Shown: in pieces, positions 1 to 9,516 of the stretch
Position numbering within the stretch: position 1 is the first letter of the stretch
How the letters are laid out: the number at the start of each line of letters is the position of its first letter
Translations under genes and position numbers: made by a program
The notes under the pieces: model-generated
Seen by the model: the letters and a program-made list of their open reading frames with translations, nothing else
Database searches by the model: none
Told to the model about the DNA's origin: nothing
Assembly (NCBI GenBank): GCA_039029135.1
Contig: JBCCGT010000026.1
Coordinates: forward strand, 1 to 64,000
Direction: 5' to 3'
Length of the DNA stretch: 64,000 nt
Source of the DNA: JALZVT01 sp039029135
Lineage (GTDB): Bacteria; Pseudomonadota; Gammaproteobacteria; Pseudomonadales; Azotimanducaceae

Positions 1-20
1 CCCCCCCCCCCCCCCCCCCC
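1..20. other. 20-base poly-C tract at window edge
   Basis: The window begins with twenty consecutive C residues, a homopolymer unlike anything else in the 64 kb. On the minus strand it is a poly-G run at the end of a coding region. Poly-G tails are a known artefact of two-colour sequencing chemistry and of contig ends, so this is probably not genomic. Confidence 0.7.
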
Positions 21-1409
21 ACTCGCACCCCTCGGTTTCTCTGCCATCTCTGCTTCTCCGCAGAAAGAGAGACGGTCGCGCTTTGCTAACGCTAACTCGC
101 GCCCTTCAATCGTTCCGTATCTTCGATGTCCCCCGCCACGGTGCGCGCCCCCGAGCAGATAGTGAATCGCGGCCCAGGCGTTGAACAACACTGCCACGCA
201 CAACGCCCAGCGCAGCGACAGATTGGCAAACTCCGGTTCCAGCACATCGCTGATGAAACCGATGAAGTAAGGCCCGAGGCCCATGCCGATCAGGTTCAAC
301 ACCAGCAGCAGGATGGCTGAGGCCACGGCGCGCATGCGCAGCGTCACCAGCGCCTGGGTCATCGCGAACGACGGGCCGAGGTACATCGCGCCAAGAATCG
401 CCACCATCCCGAGCGACAGGTACACGGCCGCGATCGAGCCGTCGTACAGATAGGCGAGGAACTGAAAGGGCACCATCGCGAGCGTCGCCAGGCCCGGTAT
501 CCACAGATACCAGCGCCGCTCGCCGGTGCGGTCGAAGAACTTGTCGGCCAGGTAGCCGCCGGCGAAGGTGCCGATCGCGCCGATGCCGGAGATCGCGGCC
601 AGCCAATAGCCCACCTCGGTGATCGGCACGTCGTGGGTACGCAGCAGAAAAGGCGCGTTCCACGTGCCGGCGCCGTAGCCGACGAAGGCGTGCAGCCCGC
701 ACGCAAGGCTCATGTGTCGAAACGATCGCTTGCCCCACAGAAACCGTAGTACGTCCGCCATGGGCGGGGAGGGCTCATCAGTCTGGCTCGTCGTCGCCGC
801 CTCAGACATTCCGCGCGGCGGTTCGCGCAGCGTGAACAGGATCAACAGCGCGATCGCGATGCCGGGCACGCCGACGAGGATGAACGTGTCGCGCCAGCCG
901 AGGTTTTCGGCGCCCCAGCCGCCGACCGCGTTGCCGATCATCGACCCCAGCGGAATACCCAGCGCGTAGATGGACAGCGCCGTAGCGCGGGTCTCGACAG
1001 GGAAGTAGTCGGAGATGAGGGAGTGGGACGGCGGGCTGGCGCCGGCTTCGCCGACGCCCACGCCGATACGCGCCAGCAGCAGGTGCCAGAAGTTGGCGGC
1101 GAGACCGCAGACGGCGGTCATCGCGCTCCAGATGATCATGGCGATCGACAGCACCTTCACCCGGCTGGTGCGGTCTGCGAGCGCGGCGATGGGCACCCCG
1201 AGCGTCGAATAGAACAGCGCGAACGCCAGTCCCCCGAGCAGTCCCAGTTCGGTGTCGCTGAGATCGAGGTCCGCCTTTATCGGATCGAGCAGTATTCCCA
1301 GGATCGACCGATCGATGAAGTTGACGATGTAGCCGAGCAGCAGCACGACCAGCGCGTAGTTGCGATAGCCCCGCGTGTAGCGCTCCGTTCCCGGCGCAGC
1401 GGTATTCAT
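3..1409 (-). CDS. MFS transporter (3' end uncertain)
   Basis: Major facilitator superfamily permease of the inner membrane, importing or exporting an unknown organic solute. The protein starts MNTAAPGTERY and shows about twelve hydrophobic segments, a TM2-TM3 loop of the type GVPIAALADRTSR (MFS motif A), and a central loop rich in Ser, Thr and Pro between the two six-helix halves. The ATG overlaps the TGA of the upstream SDR gene (ATGA), so the two are translationally coupled. In the coupled frame the reading frame stays open to the window edge. Dropping one base in the C5 run at 130-134 would give a natural tail ending DTERLKGAS with a stop at 92-94, so I suspect a one-base error near a contig end. 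The substrate cannot be told; the SDR partner suggests a catabolic role. Confidence 0.8.
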   Translation of the reverse strand, partial: MNTAAPGTERYTRGYRNYALVVLLLGYIVNFIDRSILGILLDPIKADLDLSDTELGLLGGLAFALFYSTLGVPIAALADRTSRVKVLSIAMIIWSAMTAVCGLAANFWHLLLARIGVGVGEAGASPPSHSLISDYFPVETRATALSIYALGIPLGSMIGNAVGGWGAENLGWRDTFILVGVPGIAIALLILFTLREPPRGMSEAATTSQTDEPSPPMADVLRFLWGKRSFRHMSLACGLHAFVGYGAGTWNAPFLLRTHDVPITEVGYWLAAISGIGAIGTFAGGYLADKFFDRTGERRWYLWIPGLATLAMVPFQFLAYLYDGSIAAVYLSLGMVAILGAMYLGPSFAMTQALVTLRMRAVASAILLLVLNLIGMGLGPYFIGFISDVLEPEFANLSLRWALCVAVLFNAWAAIHYLLGGAHRGGGHRRYGTIEGRELALAKRDRLSFCGEAEMAEKPRGASGGGGGG

Positions 1410-2185
1410 CAGCGTGCGGTGTAACCGCCGTCCACGGGTAGCACCACGCCGTTGACGAAGCTCGCGTCGTCGCTGGCGAGGAAGGCCAGGGCGGCCGCGA
1501 TTTCCTCCGGTTGGCCTAGTCTGCCGATCGGGTGCAGCCCCTCGAGAAAGGCGTGCCCCTCCGGCGTCTCGCGCATCTCTGCCGTCATGGGGGTTTCGAT
1601 GTAGCCCGGCGCGATGGCGTTGACGCGCACCCCGCGCGGTCCCCAGGCGATGGCGTATTGCTTGGTCAGGCCCGCAACGGCGTGCTTGGAGGCGATGTAC
1701 GCGCCGGCGCCGCGGCTCATCTCAAGGGGCTCTTCTCCCTCCGCCGGCGGGGCGCCGACCAGCCCCACCAGGCCGGCGATCGACGCCGTGTTGATGATCG
1801 CGCCGCCGCCCGACTCCTCGATCAGCGGCGCCGCGTGGAACATACCGTTGGCGACGCCGTTGAGGTTGACGTTGATCACGGGCTCCCACTCGAGGTCGCC
1901 GCCGCCGATGCCGGCGTTGTTGAACAGCACGCGCACGCCGCCGAAGGCGCTGGCCGTGTCCGCGAGAGCGGCGGCGTAGGCCTTCTCGTCGGTGACGTCG
2001 AGCGCGCAGGCCTGCGCTTTGCCACCCTGCTGATCGATCATGGCGGCCGTTCTGGCCGCGCCTTCGCCGTCGAGATCGGCGCACATGATCGCCGCGCCTT
2101 CCGCCGCCAGCCGCAGCGCCCCGTGGCGCCCGATGCCGCTGGCCGCGCCGGTGATGAGCGCACCCCGTCCGTCAAATCGTGCCAT
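1409..2185 (-). CDS. SDR family NAD(P)-dependent oxidoreductase
   Basis: Classical short-chain dehydrogenase of 258 residues. Visible motifs are the cofactor-binding GAASGIG at 13-19, NNAG at 89-92, the catalytic Ser at about 135 (NTAS) and Y163-x3-K167. The C-terminal PVDGGYTAR is typical of the family. An acidic insertion (about residues 143-158, PPAEGEEPLEM) lies between the catalytic Ser and Tyr, where substrate-lid variation is common. It is the first gene of a two-gene minus-strand unit with the MFS permease, which suggests that an imported alcohol or ketone is oxidised or reduced in the cytoplasm. The substrate is not identifiable. Confidence 0.9.
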   Translation of the reverse strand: MARFDGRGALITGAASGIGRHGALRLAAEGAAIMCADLDGEGAARTAAMIDQQGGKAQACALDVTDEKAYAAALADTASAFGGVRVLFNNAGIGGGDLEWEPVINVNLNGVANGMFHAAPLIEESGGGAIINTASIAGLVGLVGAPPAEGEEPLEMSRGAGAYIASKHAVAGLTKQYAIAWGPRGVRVNAIAPGYIETPMTAEMRETPEGHAFLEGLHPIGRLGQPEEIAAALAFLASDDASFVNGVVLPVDGGYTAR

Positions 2186-2344
2186 TCCCCCGATCTCCCT
2201 TGTAAACCCTCGCGCTCGATTATGACCCGCTCAATCGCGCCACCGCCAGCGGTGTCGGATGGATCGCGCATTGCCTCTGTTCACCCGCTGGGTCCTCCAT
2301 TATCGTCATCGCGTTCCTTATCAATCGGACCGGGGAGACGCGCC

Positions 2345-3460
2345 ATGACCGACACGCAGAAGCAGATTCACACCACGGTAACCAGCGACGGCCAGCTTAG
2401 GCTCGCGATCGCCGAGGTGCCCGTGCCAGAGCCCAAGCCGGAGGAGGTCGTCGTCCGGATCGAGGCGGCGCCGATCAATCCCTCAGATCTGGGGCTGTTG
2501 TTCGGGCTGGCCGATATGACGACGGCGCGCGTCGATAACGGCGGTGTCGTCGCCGACGTCGCAGACGCGATGGTGCGCGCGCAGAAGGCCCGCCTCGATC
2601 AGGCGCTGCCGGTCGGCAACGAGGGCGCCGGTGTCGTTGTCGGGGCGGGGGACAGCGACCTCGCACAGTCGCTGATGGGCAAGACCGTCGCGATCCTCGG
2701 CGGCGCCATGTATACGCAGTTCCGGGTGATCAAGGCCAAGCAGTGCCTCCCGATGCCGGACGGCGTTGAACCGCGCGAGGCCGCCTCCTGTTTCGTCAAC
2801 CCGCTGACCGCGCTCGGCATGGTCGAGACCATGAAGGCCGAAGGCCACACCGCGCTGCTGCACACGGCCGCCGCCTCGAATCTGGGTCAGATGCTGCAGA
2901 AGATCTGCCTCGCGGACGGCGTCGATCTGGTCAACGTTGTGCGCAAGCCGGAGCAGGCGGCCATCCTGCGCGACATCGGCGCGAACTATGTCTGCAACTC
3001 CAGCGACGATAACTTCAGCGAGCAGCTCGTAGACGCCCTGGCCGCGACCAACGCGACCATCGGTTTCGACGCGACCGGCGGCGGCAAGCTCGCGGGCCAG
3101 ATTCTGGGCGCCATGGAGCAGGCCCAGAATCGCAACGCGACCGAGTTCAGCCGCTATGGCTCGGACACCTACAAGCAGGTCTACATCTACGGCGGTCTGG
3201 ACCGTTCGCCGACGACGCTGAACCGCAACTTCGGCATGTCCTGGGGCCTCGGCGGCTGGCTGCTGACACCCTTCCTGCAGAAGATCGGCTTCGAGGCGGC
3301 GCAGGCCCTGCGCGAACGCGTGGCCCGCGAGATTCGGACGACCTTCGCGAGTTCTTACACGCGCGAGGTGGGACTGCAGGAGGCGCTGACGCTCGAGGCC
3401 ATCGCCGAGTACGGTCAGCAGGCGACCGGGCAGAAGTACCTCATCAATCCCAACGCCTGA
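2345..3460 (+). CDS. Zinc-binding dehydrogenase / quinone oxidoreductase-like MDR protein
   Basis: Medium-chain dehydrogenase/reductase of 371 residues. The N-terminal GroES-like domain contains VPVPEPKPEEVVVRIEAAPINPSDLG, and NEGAGVVV follows at about residue 95. The Rossmann half includes AAASNLGQML, a divergent nucleotide-binding turn. No catalytic or structural zinc Cys cluster is visible, so quinone- or enoyl-reductase-like chemistry is more likely than alcohol oxidation. The ATG follows GGGGAGACGCGCC, a usable ribosome-binding site. The frame stays open about 800 bases upstream but runs antisense through the SDR gene, so I reject that extension. The aminotransferase begins 31 bp downstream. 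Confidence 0.85.
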   Translation: MTDTQKQIHTTVTSDGQLRLAIAEVPVPEPKPEEVVVRIEAAPINPSDLGLLFGLADMTTARVDNGGVVADVADAMVRAQKARLDQALPVGNEGAGVVVGAGDSDLAQSLMGKTVAILGGAMYTQFRVIKAKQCLPMPDGVEPREAASCFVNPLTALGMVETMKAEGHTALLHTAAASNLGQMLQKICLADGVDLVNVVRKPEQAAILRDIGANYVCNSSDDNFSEQLVDALAATNATIGFDATGGGKLAGQILGAMEQAQNRNATEFSRYGSDTYKQVYIYGGLDRSPTTLNRNFGMSWGLGGWLLTPFLQKIGFEAAQALRERVAREIRTTFASSYTREVGLQEALTLEAIAEYGQQATGQKYLINPNA

Positions 3461-3491
3461 CGGCGACCAAGCAGGACCCGCGGAACCACCG

Positions 3492-4727
3492 ATGAACAGA
3501 AGTCTGCGCCACGGCCGAGAGATCGTCGCGATACCGGGACCGTCTATGATCCCGGAGCGCGTGCTGAACGCGATGCATCGGGCGATGCCAAACATCTACG
3601 AGGGCGAGCTGATCGACGTGTCGACTTCGCTGTTTGCGGATCTGCCGCAGATCGCGCGCACGTCGGGTGACGCGTTCATCACCATGTCGAACGGCCATGG
3701 CGCCTGGGAGATGGCCCTGACCAACACGCTGTCGCGCGGCGATCGGGTGCTGGTGCTCGAATCGGGCCTGTTCGCCAACGTCTGGGGCCGCATGGCCAAC
3801 ACCCTGGGCATCGAGGTCGAGACGCTGCCCGGCGACGAGCGGCTGGCGGTCGATCCGAACGCGGTGGAGGCCGCGCTGCGTGCCGACGCCGCGCACCGCA
3901 TCAAGGCGCTCTTGGTCGTGCAGGTGGACACGGCGACCTCGGTGCGCAACGACATCGCCGCCGTTCGTGCCGCCATGGACGCGGCCGGTCATCCGGCGCT
4001 GCTGATGGTCGATTGCATCGCCTGTCTTGGCTGTGAGCGCTTTGAGATGGACGACTGGGGCGTGGACGTGACCGTCGCGGGCTCGCAGAAAGGGCTGATG
4101 GTGCCTCCCGGGCTTGCGTTCGTGTGGGCGAACGAGAAGGCCTGGTCGGCATACAGTCGCGCCGATCTGAAGACCGGCTATTGGGACTGGGGGCCGCGCA
4201 AGACCGCCGAGAGCCACTACCTGCACTATTGCGGTACGCCGCCGATCCAGCACATCTACGGTCTGCGCGAGGCGCTGGACATGCTGTTCGAGGAAGGTCT
4301 CGACAACGTCTGGTGGCGTCACGAACAGCTCGCTGATGCCGTGCGCGCAGCCGTCGCGGCCTGGAGCGCCGGCGGGCAGCTTGCGTTCAACATCACTGAG
4401 CCACACCAGCGTTCAAACGCGGTGACCACCATTCGCGCCAGCGGGATCGACGCCGATCAGATGCGCAGCGTGGCGGAACATGGGGCCGGTCTGGTGCTCG
4501 GGATCAACATCGGCGAGTTCGACAACGCCTTTCGCATCGGCCACATGGGGCACCTGAACCCGCCGGCGGTTTTGGGTGTGCTCGGCACGATCGAGGCGAC
4601 GCTGCTGGCGTTGGGTGCGAGATTGCCGGAGTCCGGCGTTGCGGCGGCGGCGGCGAGTCTAAGTGATGGGCTGCAAGCGACCAGCGAGGTTGCCGACAGT
4701 CGAAACGGTATTGGGTCATGCTGTTAG
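3492..4727 (+). CDS. Class V aminotransferase (serine/alanine-glyoxylate type)
   Basis: PLP-dependent fold-type I enzyme of 411 residues. The start IPGPSMIPERVLNAM, the SNGHGAWE segment that contacts PLP, D174 in MVDC and the Schiff-base lysine K200 in AGSQKG are all characteristic of serine-glyoxylate/alanine-glyoxylate aminotransferases. It would transfer an amino group to glyoxylate or pyruvate in the cytoplasm. It follows the MDR gene closely on the same strand, so the two are probably co-transcribed. The tail after about residue 385 is Ala/Ser-rich and ends GIGSCC, longer than usual and probably disordered. The exact amino donor cannot be predicted. Confidence 0.88.
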   Translation: MNRSLRHGREIVAIPGPSMIPERVLNAMHRAMPNIYEGELIDVSTSLFADLPQIARTSGDAFITMSNGHGAWEMALTNTLSRGDRVLVLESGLFANVWGRMANTLGIEVETLPGDERLAVDPNAVEAALRADAAHRIKALLVVQVDTATSVRNDIAAVRAAMDAAGHPALLMVDCIACLGCERFEMDDWGVDVTVAGSQKGLMVPPGLAFVWANEKAWSAYSRADLKTGYWDWGPRKTAESHYLHYCGTPPIQHIYGLREALDMLFEEGLDNVWWRHEQLADAVRAAVAAWSAGGQLAFNITEPHQRSNAVTTIRASGIDADQMRSVAEHGAGLVLGINIGEFDNAFRIGHMGHLNPPAVLGVLGTIEATLLALGARLPESGVAAAAASLSDGLQATSEVADSRNGIGSCC

Positions 4728-4804
4728 TCGCGCGCCAACCCCTACCGCGCCTATAACCTTTTCGTTGTCGCAGTTGTCACGGCGTGCCGACCTGGCGAAG
4801 CTGC

Positions 4805-5794
4805 TTACTGCCTAGCCGGATAGGGTCGGCCGGTAAAGACTTGGTCGTGATAGCCATGGCTGCCGACTTCTGCCGCGAGCGCGCTCATGGGCTTTTCGCC
4901 GTTGAGGCATCGCCTCAGCATGGCACCGAAATCGAATCTGGGCTCCCAGCCCAGATCCTTGCGCGCGGCATCGTTGACATACACGCGATCGATCCGCACG
5001 AACATGCGCCACCCCAGGGCTCGATAGGCATCTTCGAAACCGCTAACGTGTTTGGCCACCACCGGTGTGGCGTCCTCGTTGAGCGCCATGGCGTCATCGG
5101 CGTTTAGCGGTGTTGTGGCGCTCACGATGTAGCATCCAAAGCGTAGCTCTGGCGCCCTGGCGGCTGCCCGGATATGCGCGTCCACAACATCCTGTAAATC
5201 GACGCGGCGATAGAGAAATTCGTTTAGCTTCGCGTTCGCGTCCGCGAAACCGTTCCTGATGCCGTCGTTGTCGTCCTCCTCGGCGAAAAACCTGGAGGTG
5301 CGCAAGATGATGCAGTTCAGTCCCTCTTGCCGATGAAACAACTGGCAAAGGTCTTCTGCAGCGATCTTTGTGGTTCCGTATATGTTCTTGGGTATGGGGT
5401 CCGTCTGCTCCGTCACCCAGGCTGCGGCTTGACCTGGAGGCGGTCGCAGCGCGTCTCCGAAAGTGCTCGTGGTGCTGGTAAAGACGACGCTTCTGACCGA
5501 GTGTGTTACGGCGGCTTCCAGCAGGGACAGCGTGCCGCCAATGTTTGTCGCGAGGAATTCCGCCTTCGAGTGTGTTTCGATGTGCGGCTTGTGCAGCGTG
5601 GCGGTGTGATACAGCGTGTCGACGCCCGCCATACACTGATTGACCAGGGCGGTGTCCTGGATTGAGCCAACATGGGTCGTGTAGGGGGACGGTTTGACGT
5701 CCAGACCGAGCACATCTAAGGCGTCGTTCTTGCGCAAGACTCTGACGAGACCTTCCCCGAGGTGACCCGAACTCCCTGTAACCAGGATCTTCAC
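4805..5794 (-). CDS. NAD-dependent epimerase/dehydratase family protein
   Basis: Extended SDR of 329 residues. It has a Rossmann motif TGSSGHLG at 6-13, a catalytic Y139-x3-K143 (IYGTTK), Thr/Ser at FTSTTSTFG, and the LRTSRFF region that usually contacts the nucleotide or sugar. The C-terminal part (YVNDAARKDLGWEPRFDF) is the typical substrate domain of UDP-sugar epimerases and related reductases. It lies 42 bp from the end of an MFS gene on the same strand and may share its transcript. Whether the substrate is a nucleotide sugar or a small carbonyl compound is open. Its codon use looks slightly less GC-biased than its neighbours. Confidence 0.85.
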   Translation of the reverse strand: MKILVTGSSGHLGEGLVRVLRKNDALDVLGLDVKPSPYTTHVGSIQDTALVNQCMAGVDTLYHTATLHKPHIETHSKAEFLATNIGGTLSLLEAAVTHSVRSVVFTSTTSTFGDALRPPPGQAAAWVTEQTDPIPKNIYGTTKIAAEDLCQLFHRQEGLNCIILRTSRFFAEEDDNDGIRNGFADANAKLNEFLYRRVDLQDVVDAHIRAAARAPELRFGCYIVSATTPLNADDAMALNEDATPVVAKHVSGFEDAYRALGWRMFVRIDRVYVNDAARKDLGWEPRFDFGAMLRRCLNGEKPMSALAAEVGSHGYHDQVFTGRPYPARQ

Positions 5795-5836
5795 AATCCT
5801 TCGCTGTCGCTGCTTGGTACGGCGCCGCTCGTGGCG

Positions 5837-7114
5837 CTAGTCAAACTGCTTCTCTCCGCTCGCAAACAGCAGATAGAACAGCATCCCGAACAACGTCACG
5901 CCCGCCGTCGTCTGCCACACCACCTCCCACGAACCGGTCGTGTTCAGGATCCAGCCGGTGACGTACACGCCGATGATGCCCGGAATCGTTCCAGCCGTGT
6001 TGGTGATGCCCATCAGGGTGCCGGCGTGTTTGGGGCCCAGGTCCATGTGATTCACGCCGTACCCGCCCATGCCGAACGCGCCGAACACCTTGCCGAGACA
6101 CATCAGGCTGATTGCGGCCCAGACGCTGGTCGCCTGAGCGACAAACAGCAGACAGACGGCGAGCCCGCCGAAGGCGATCGTCTGCATCGATTTGCGCACG
6201 ATCGTGACGTTGTAGCCGCCGCTCAGCAGGCGATCGGCGATGTTGCCGAGCACGTTGAGCGCGATGAGCGATGCGATGTGCGGCAGCATCGATATCAGCC
6301 CGACCGACGCGAAGTCGACGCCGAGCTGTTCGTTGACGTAGATCGGCAGCCACGACAGCACGACGTACAGCGTCCAGTTGTTCGCGAAGTGCGCGACGAT
6401 GATCGCCCACAGCGGTAGGTTCGACAGCATGGTGCCCCAGCTCGGGCGCTCAGCCGCCACGCCGCTGGCGGGGGCGTTCGCCTCGATGTAGGCCAGCTCT
6501 TCCGGTGAGATGTTCGGGTGCTGCTGCGGCGTCGCCGTGACCAGCACGCGCCACAGCGCGTACCAGACGACGCCGACCAGACCGAACAGGTAAAACGCCC
6601 ATTCCCAGCCCAGGGTCTGCACGATGATGGGCGTGACCAGCAGGGCGAAGACGGTGCCGGTGGGTATGCCGCTGGCGTTCAGGGCGAGTGCCTTCGATCG
6701 CTCGCCGTCGGGGAACCAGCGGCTCACCATGCTGTAAACGGAGGGGAAGGTGACGGCCTCGCCCATGCCCATGCCGATGCGCGCGAGCAGCAGCACGACG
6801 AATCCCATCCACGCGGCCCAGGGCGTGACGATGGTGAACAGCGACCACAAGAGCACCCCCATACCAAGCACGATCGCGCCGCCGTAGCGGTCGGCCAGCC
6901 GGCCGCCGACGATCTGAATGACCATGTAGCCAATAAAGAACGACGACAGGACGACGCCCTGCGTCTGCTTGTCCCAGTTGAACTCTGCGGCCATCGGAAT
7001 GATCGCAACCGAGATGTTCACGCGATCGATGTAGCAGATAAAGGTCGCGAGAAAACACATCGCGATGACGCGATAGCGCGTCTGCCAGCCTCCCGGCTGG
7101 GTCACTTCGGCCAT
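5837..7114 (-). CDS. MFS transporter, anion:cation symporter-like
   Basis: Twelve-helix inner-membrane permease of 425 residues. The start GGWQTRYRVIAMCFLATFICYIDRVNISVA matches the ACS subfamily (phthalate, glucarate and sialate permeases), whose TM1 contains a conserved DRVN/DRAN. Motif A appears as GGRLADRYGG, and MGMGEAVTFPS is the usual TM4 stretch. Members import organic anions with protons, so a sugar acid or aromatic acid is the likely substrate. The next gene on the same strand is an NAD-dependent epimerase family enzyme, consistent with uptake and processing of one compound. GGGGGGATTCC upstream of the ATG serves as the ribosome-binding site. Confidence 0.9.
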   Translation of the reverse strand: MAEVTQPGGWQTRYRVIAMCFLATFICYIDRVNISVAIIPMAAEFNWDKQTQGVVLSSFFIGYMVIQIVGGRLADRYGGAIVLGMGVLLWSLFTIVTPWAAWMGFVVLLLARIGMGMGEAVTFPSVYSMVSRWFPDGERSKALALNASGIPTGTVFALLVTPIIVQTLGWEWAFYLFGLVGVVWYALWRVLVTATPQQHPNISPEELAYIEANAPASGVAAERPSWGTMLSNLPLWAIIVAHFANNWTLYVVLSWLPIYVNEQLGVDFASVGLISMLPHIASLIALNVLGNIADRLLSGGYNVTIVRKSMQTIAFGGLAVCLLFVAQATSVWAAISLMCLGKVFGAFGMGGYGVNHMDLGPKHAGTLMGITNTAGTIPGIIGVYVTGWILNTTGSWEVVWQTTAGVTLFGMLFYLLFASGEKQFD

Positions 7115-7261
7115 CTGGAATCCCCCCTGGCACGTGGCTCGCCCCCGCTACTATAAACCCGGTCCACGGCGCGGCTTTGTTAGACTGGTAAGTCGCCCCG
7201 CCGGTCGGCGGCCAAGAGTGGCCGTTCGAGCGGTCACGAGACCCGATGTGATACGAGCTTT

Positions 7262-8416
7262 GTGTTGTTCGCTGCGTTAACCGTTTCCGATCCCGCGCGC
7301 GCCTGCGAACGCCTTCTTCAGCGCACCCTGGGCGACGAAGCCGAGCGCTGGCTGGATGCGCCGGCGCACGAGGCGCTGGCCCTGATCGTCGAAGACCTAG
7401 TGCTGCGCGGCCAGCTACACGCGCCGGGGCGACGCGTCGCCGATTACTACCTCGGGCGCCATCTCCTCATGCGGCGCGCCGTGTTGCAGGCGCTCGCTCG
7501 ACGCGAGCCGGCACCCATCAAGCGCCCGATCTTCGTCCTCGGGCTACCCCGTACCGGCACCACCTTTCTGCACGAGCTGCTCGCAAGCCACGCGCGGCTG
7601 CGCTCGCCGACGTTTTGGAACTCGCATCATCTGCCGGCTGGTCCGCTGGTCAACGCGCTCACGCGCGCGGCCATCGCGGCGCAGCTTGCCGCACTCGATC
7701 TGTTTGCCCGCGACTTTCGTCGCATCCATGCCCTGCGCACCAACGGCCCGCACGAATGCGTGTCCATACAGGCGTACAGCTTTCGCAGCATCACGTTCCA
7801 CGCCGCGTTCCGGCTGCCGCGCTACGACGCGTGGATGCGCAGCGCGGGCTTCGATTGGGGGCCTGCTTACGCGTGGCACGAGCGGCACCTGGGCCTGCTG
7901 GGCGACGCCGCGACGCGCTGGGTGCTCAAAGCGCCGGCCCATACGCTGGGCATCCACGCGCTGCTGCGGCGCTATCCGGACGCGCTGTTCGTGCAGACGC
8001 ATCGCGACCCGCGCAGCATCGTGCCGTCTATGGCGAGCCTGACGCGCAGCCTGTCCCGGGTGACGACCCGGCGGCGCGATCCGGCGGAGATCGGTCGCGA
8101 CGTCGAGGCGCTGTGGCGTCAGGGTTTGCTGCGCACCCTTGCCGCGCGGCGCGCCGACCCGGCGCTCGAGGCGCGGTTCATCGATGTTGGCTACCGCGAG
8201 CTCGTCGCGGATCCGGCCGCCGTGGTGGAACGGGTGCTGAGGTTCGCTGAAGTCGAAGCGGACGTCGAGCTGGCCGCGAAGCTACGGGGCCGTATCGAGT
8301 CGCGCCACCAGCGGCCCCGGCATCGCTACAGTCTGGAGCAGTTCGGGCTGGAGGCCGACGCGCTTGCCGCCGCCTACGCGGACTATCTGGCCGCCTATCC
8401 GCAGGCGCAGACTTGA
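7262..8416 (+). CDS. Sulfotransferase family protein
   Basis: PAPS-dependent sulfotransferase of 384 residues with a GTG start. The 5'-phosphosulfate loop is LGLPRTGTTFLHELLASH at about residue 90, and the 3'-phosphate site is HRDPRSIVPSMASL at about residue 246, with the conserved R-x7-S spacing. An N-terminal helical region of roughly 85 residues precedes the core, as in the large bacterial Stf0/Sulfotransfer_3-type proteins. No signal peptide is visible, so the enzyme is cytoplasmic. It stands alone between divergent genes, so the acceptor cannot be inferred. It is clearly different from the two shorter sulfotransferase-like paralogs in the polysaccharide locus. Confidence 0.88.
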   Translation: MLFAALTVSDPARACERLLQRTLGDEAERWLDAPAHEALALIVEDLVLRGQLHAPGRRVADYYLGRHLLMRRAVLQALARREPAPIKRPIFVLGLPRTGTTFLHELLASHARLRSPTFWNSHHLPAGPLVNALTRAAIAAQLAALDLFARDFRRIHALRTNGPHECVSIQAYSFRSITFHAAFRLPRYDAWMRSAGFDWGPAYAWHERHLGLLGDAATRWVLKAPAHTLGIHALLRRYPDALFVQTHRDPRSIVPSMASLTRSLSRVTTRRRDPAEIGRDVEALWRQGLLRTLAARRADPALEARFIDVGYRELVADPAAVVERVLRFAEVEADVELAAKLRGRIESRHQRPRHRYSLEQFGLEADALAAAYADYLAAYPQAQT

Positions 8417-8520
8417 GCCGGGCAGGCTCGCCTTCGGTTTTACGCCGTTGGTTTACAATGGCGCGACGGCCTGTGTGAGCCGCGCAGAACGTTCGAAGCA
8501 AGACCCGAGGGAGAGTCGTC

Positions 8521-9516
8521 ATGGTTGCCATCAGCGTGCTGGATCTGTCGCCGATCGTCGAAGGCGGGAGCGCGGCGCAGGCCCTGCAGAACTCGCTCGA
8601 TCTTGCGCGCCACGCGGAACGGCTCGGCTATCGGCGCTACTGGGTCGCGGAACACCACAACATGCCGGGCATCGCCAGCGCGGCCACGGCGGTCGTGATC
8701 GGCCATATTGCGGGTGGTACGAACTCCATTCGCGTCGGTGCGGGCGGCATCATGCTGCCGAACCACGCCCCGTTGGTCGTCGCGGAGCAGTTCGGCACCC
8801 TCGCGGCGCTGTATCCCGGACGCATCGATCTCGGTCTCGGCCGCGCCCCGGGCACCGACCCGGCGACGACCGCGGCGCTGAGGCGCACGCGAGAGGGCAG
8901 TCAGGACGATTTCCCGCGCGACGTGGTCGAGCTGCAGGCGTATCTCGGGCCGGCCCAGCCGGGGCGAGTGCAGGCCGTGCCCGGCGTCGGCTCGAACGTG
9001 CCGCTGTGGATTCTGGGCTCCAGCCTGTTCGGGGCCCAGCTCGCGGCCATTTTGGGGCTGCCGTTTGCCTTCGCCTCGCACTTCGCGCCGCAGATGCTGA
9101 TGCCCGCGCTCGAGATGTATCGGGACAACTTCAAGCCGTCGGCCCAGTGCGAGGCGCCCTACGTCATGCTGGGATTCAACGTCTGCGCCGCAGACAGCGA
9201 GGCAGAGGCCCGCTACCTGCGCACCTCCATGCAGCAGGCGTTTCTCAATCTGCGCCTCGGGCGGCCAACGCCGCTGCCGCCGCCGGTCGAGAACCTACGC
9301 GACACGCTTGAGCCTGGCGCTCGCCAGCTATTGGATCAGCAGAGCAGCCGTGGCGCGGTGGGCACCATCGCCACCGTGCGGGAAGCATTCGATGCGTTCG
9401 TCGCCGAAACCGGTGCCGACGAAGTCATGATCACGGCAGGAATATACGATCACGCGGCGCGGCTGCGCTCTTACGAGCTAGCGGCCTCGCTGGTCGACTC
9501 CGCCGCAGCCGCCTGA
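8521..9516 (+). CDS. LLM class flavin-dependent oxidoreductase, MsnO8 family
   Basis: Bacterial luciferase-like TIM-barrel flavoprotein of 331 residues. The opening ISVLDLSPIVEG, the YWVAEHHNMPGIASAAT segment, VGAGGIMLPNHAPL and the FGTLAALYPGRIDLGLGRAPG segment are diagnostic of the MsnO8 subgroup, which uses reduced FMN and O2 on largely unknown substrates. AGAGGGAGAGTC just upstream gives a good ribosome-binding site. Its 3' end overlaps the convergent flippase-like gene by 46 bp. The function in this organism is unknown. Confidence 0.88.
   Translation: MVAISVLDLSPIVEGGSAAQALQNSLDLARHAERLGYRRYWVAEHHNMPGIASAATAVVIGHIAGGTNSIRVGAGGIMLPNHAPLVVAEQFGTLAALYPGRIDLGLGRAPGTDPATTAALRRTREGSQDDFPRDVVELQAYLGPAQPGRVQAVPGVGSNVPLWILGSSLFGAQLAAILGLPFAFASHFAPQMLMPALEMYRDNFKPSAQCEAPYVMLGFNVCAADSEAEARYLRTSMQQAFLNLRLGRPTPLPPPVENLRDTLEPGARQLLDQQSSRGAVGTIATVREAFDAFVAETGADEVMITAGIYDHAARLRSYELAASLVDSAAAA

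Noticed and set aside
106..738. A 210-codon Arg-rich minus-strand frame in the MFS gene
   Set aside because: It is the out-of-frame shadow of the MFS protein, which reads well in the coupled frame starting at 1409.
1532..2344. A long upstream extension of the MDR dehydrogenase frame
   Set aside because: It lies antisense to the SDR gene, has no similarity to the family, and the ATG at 2345 has a ribosome-binding site.
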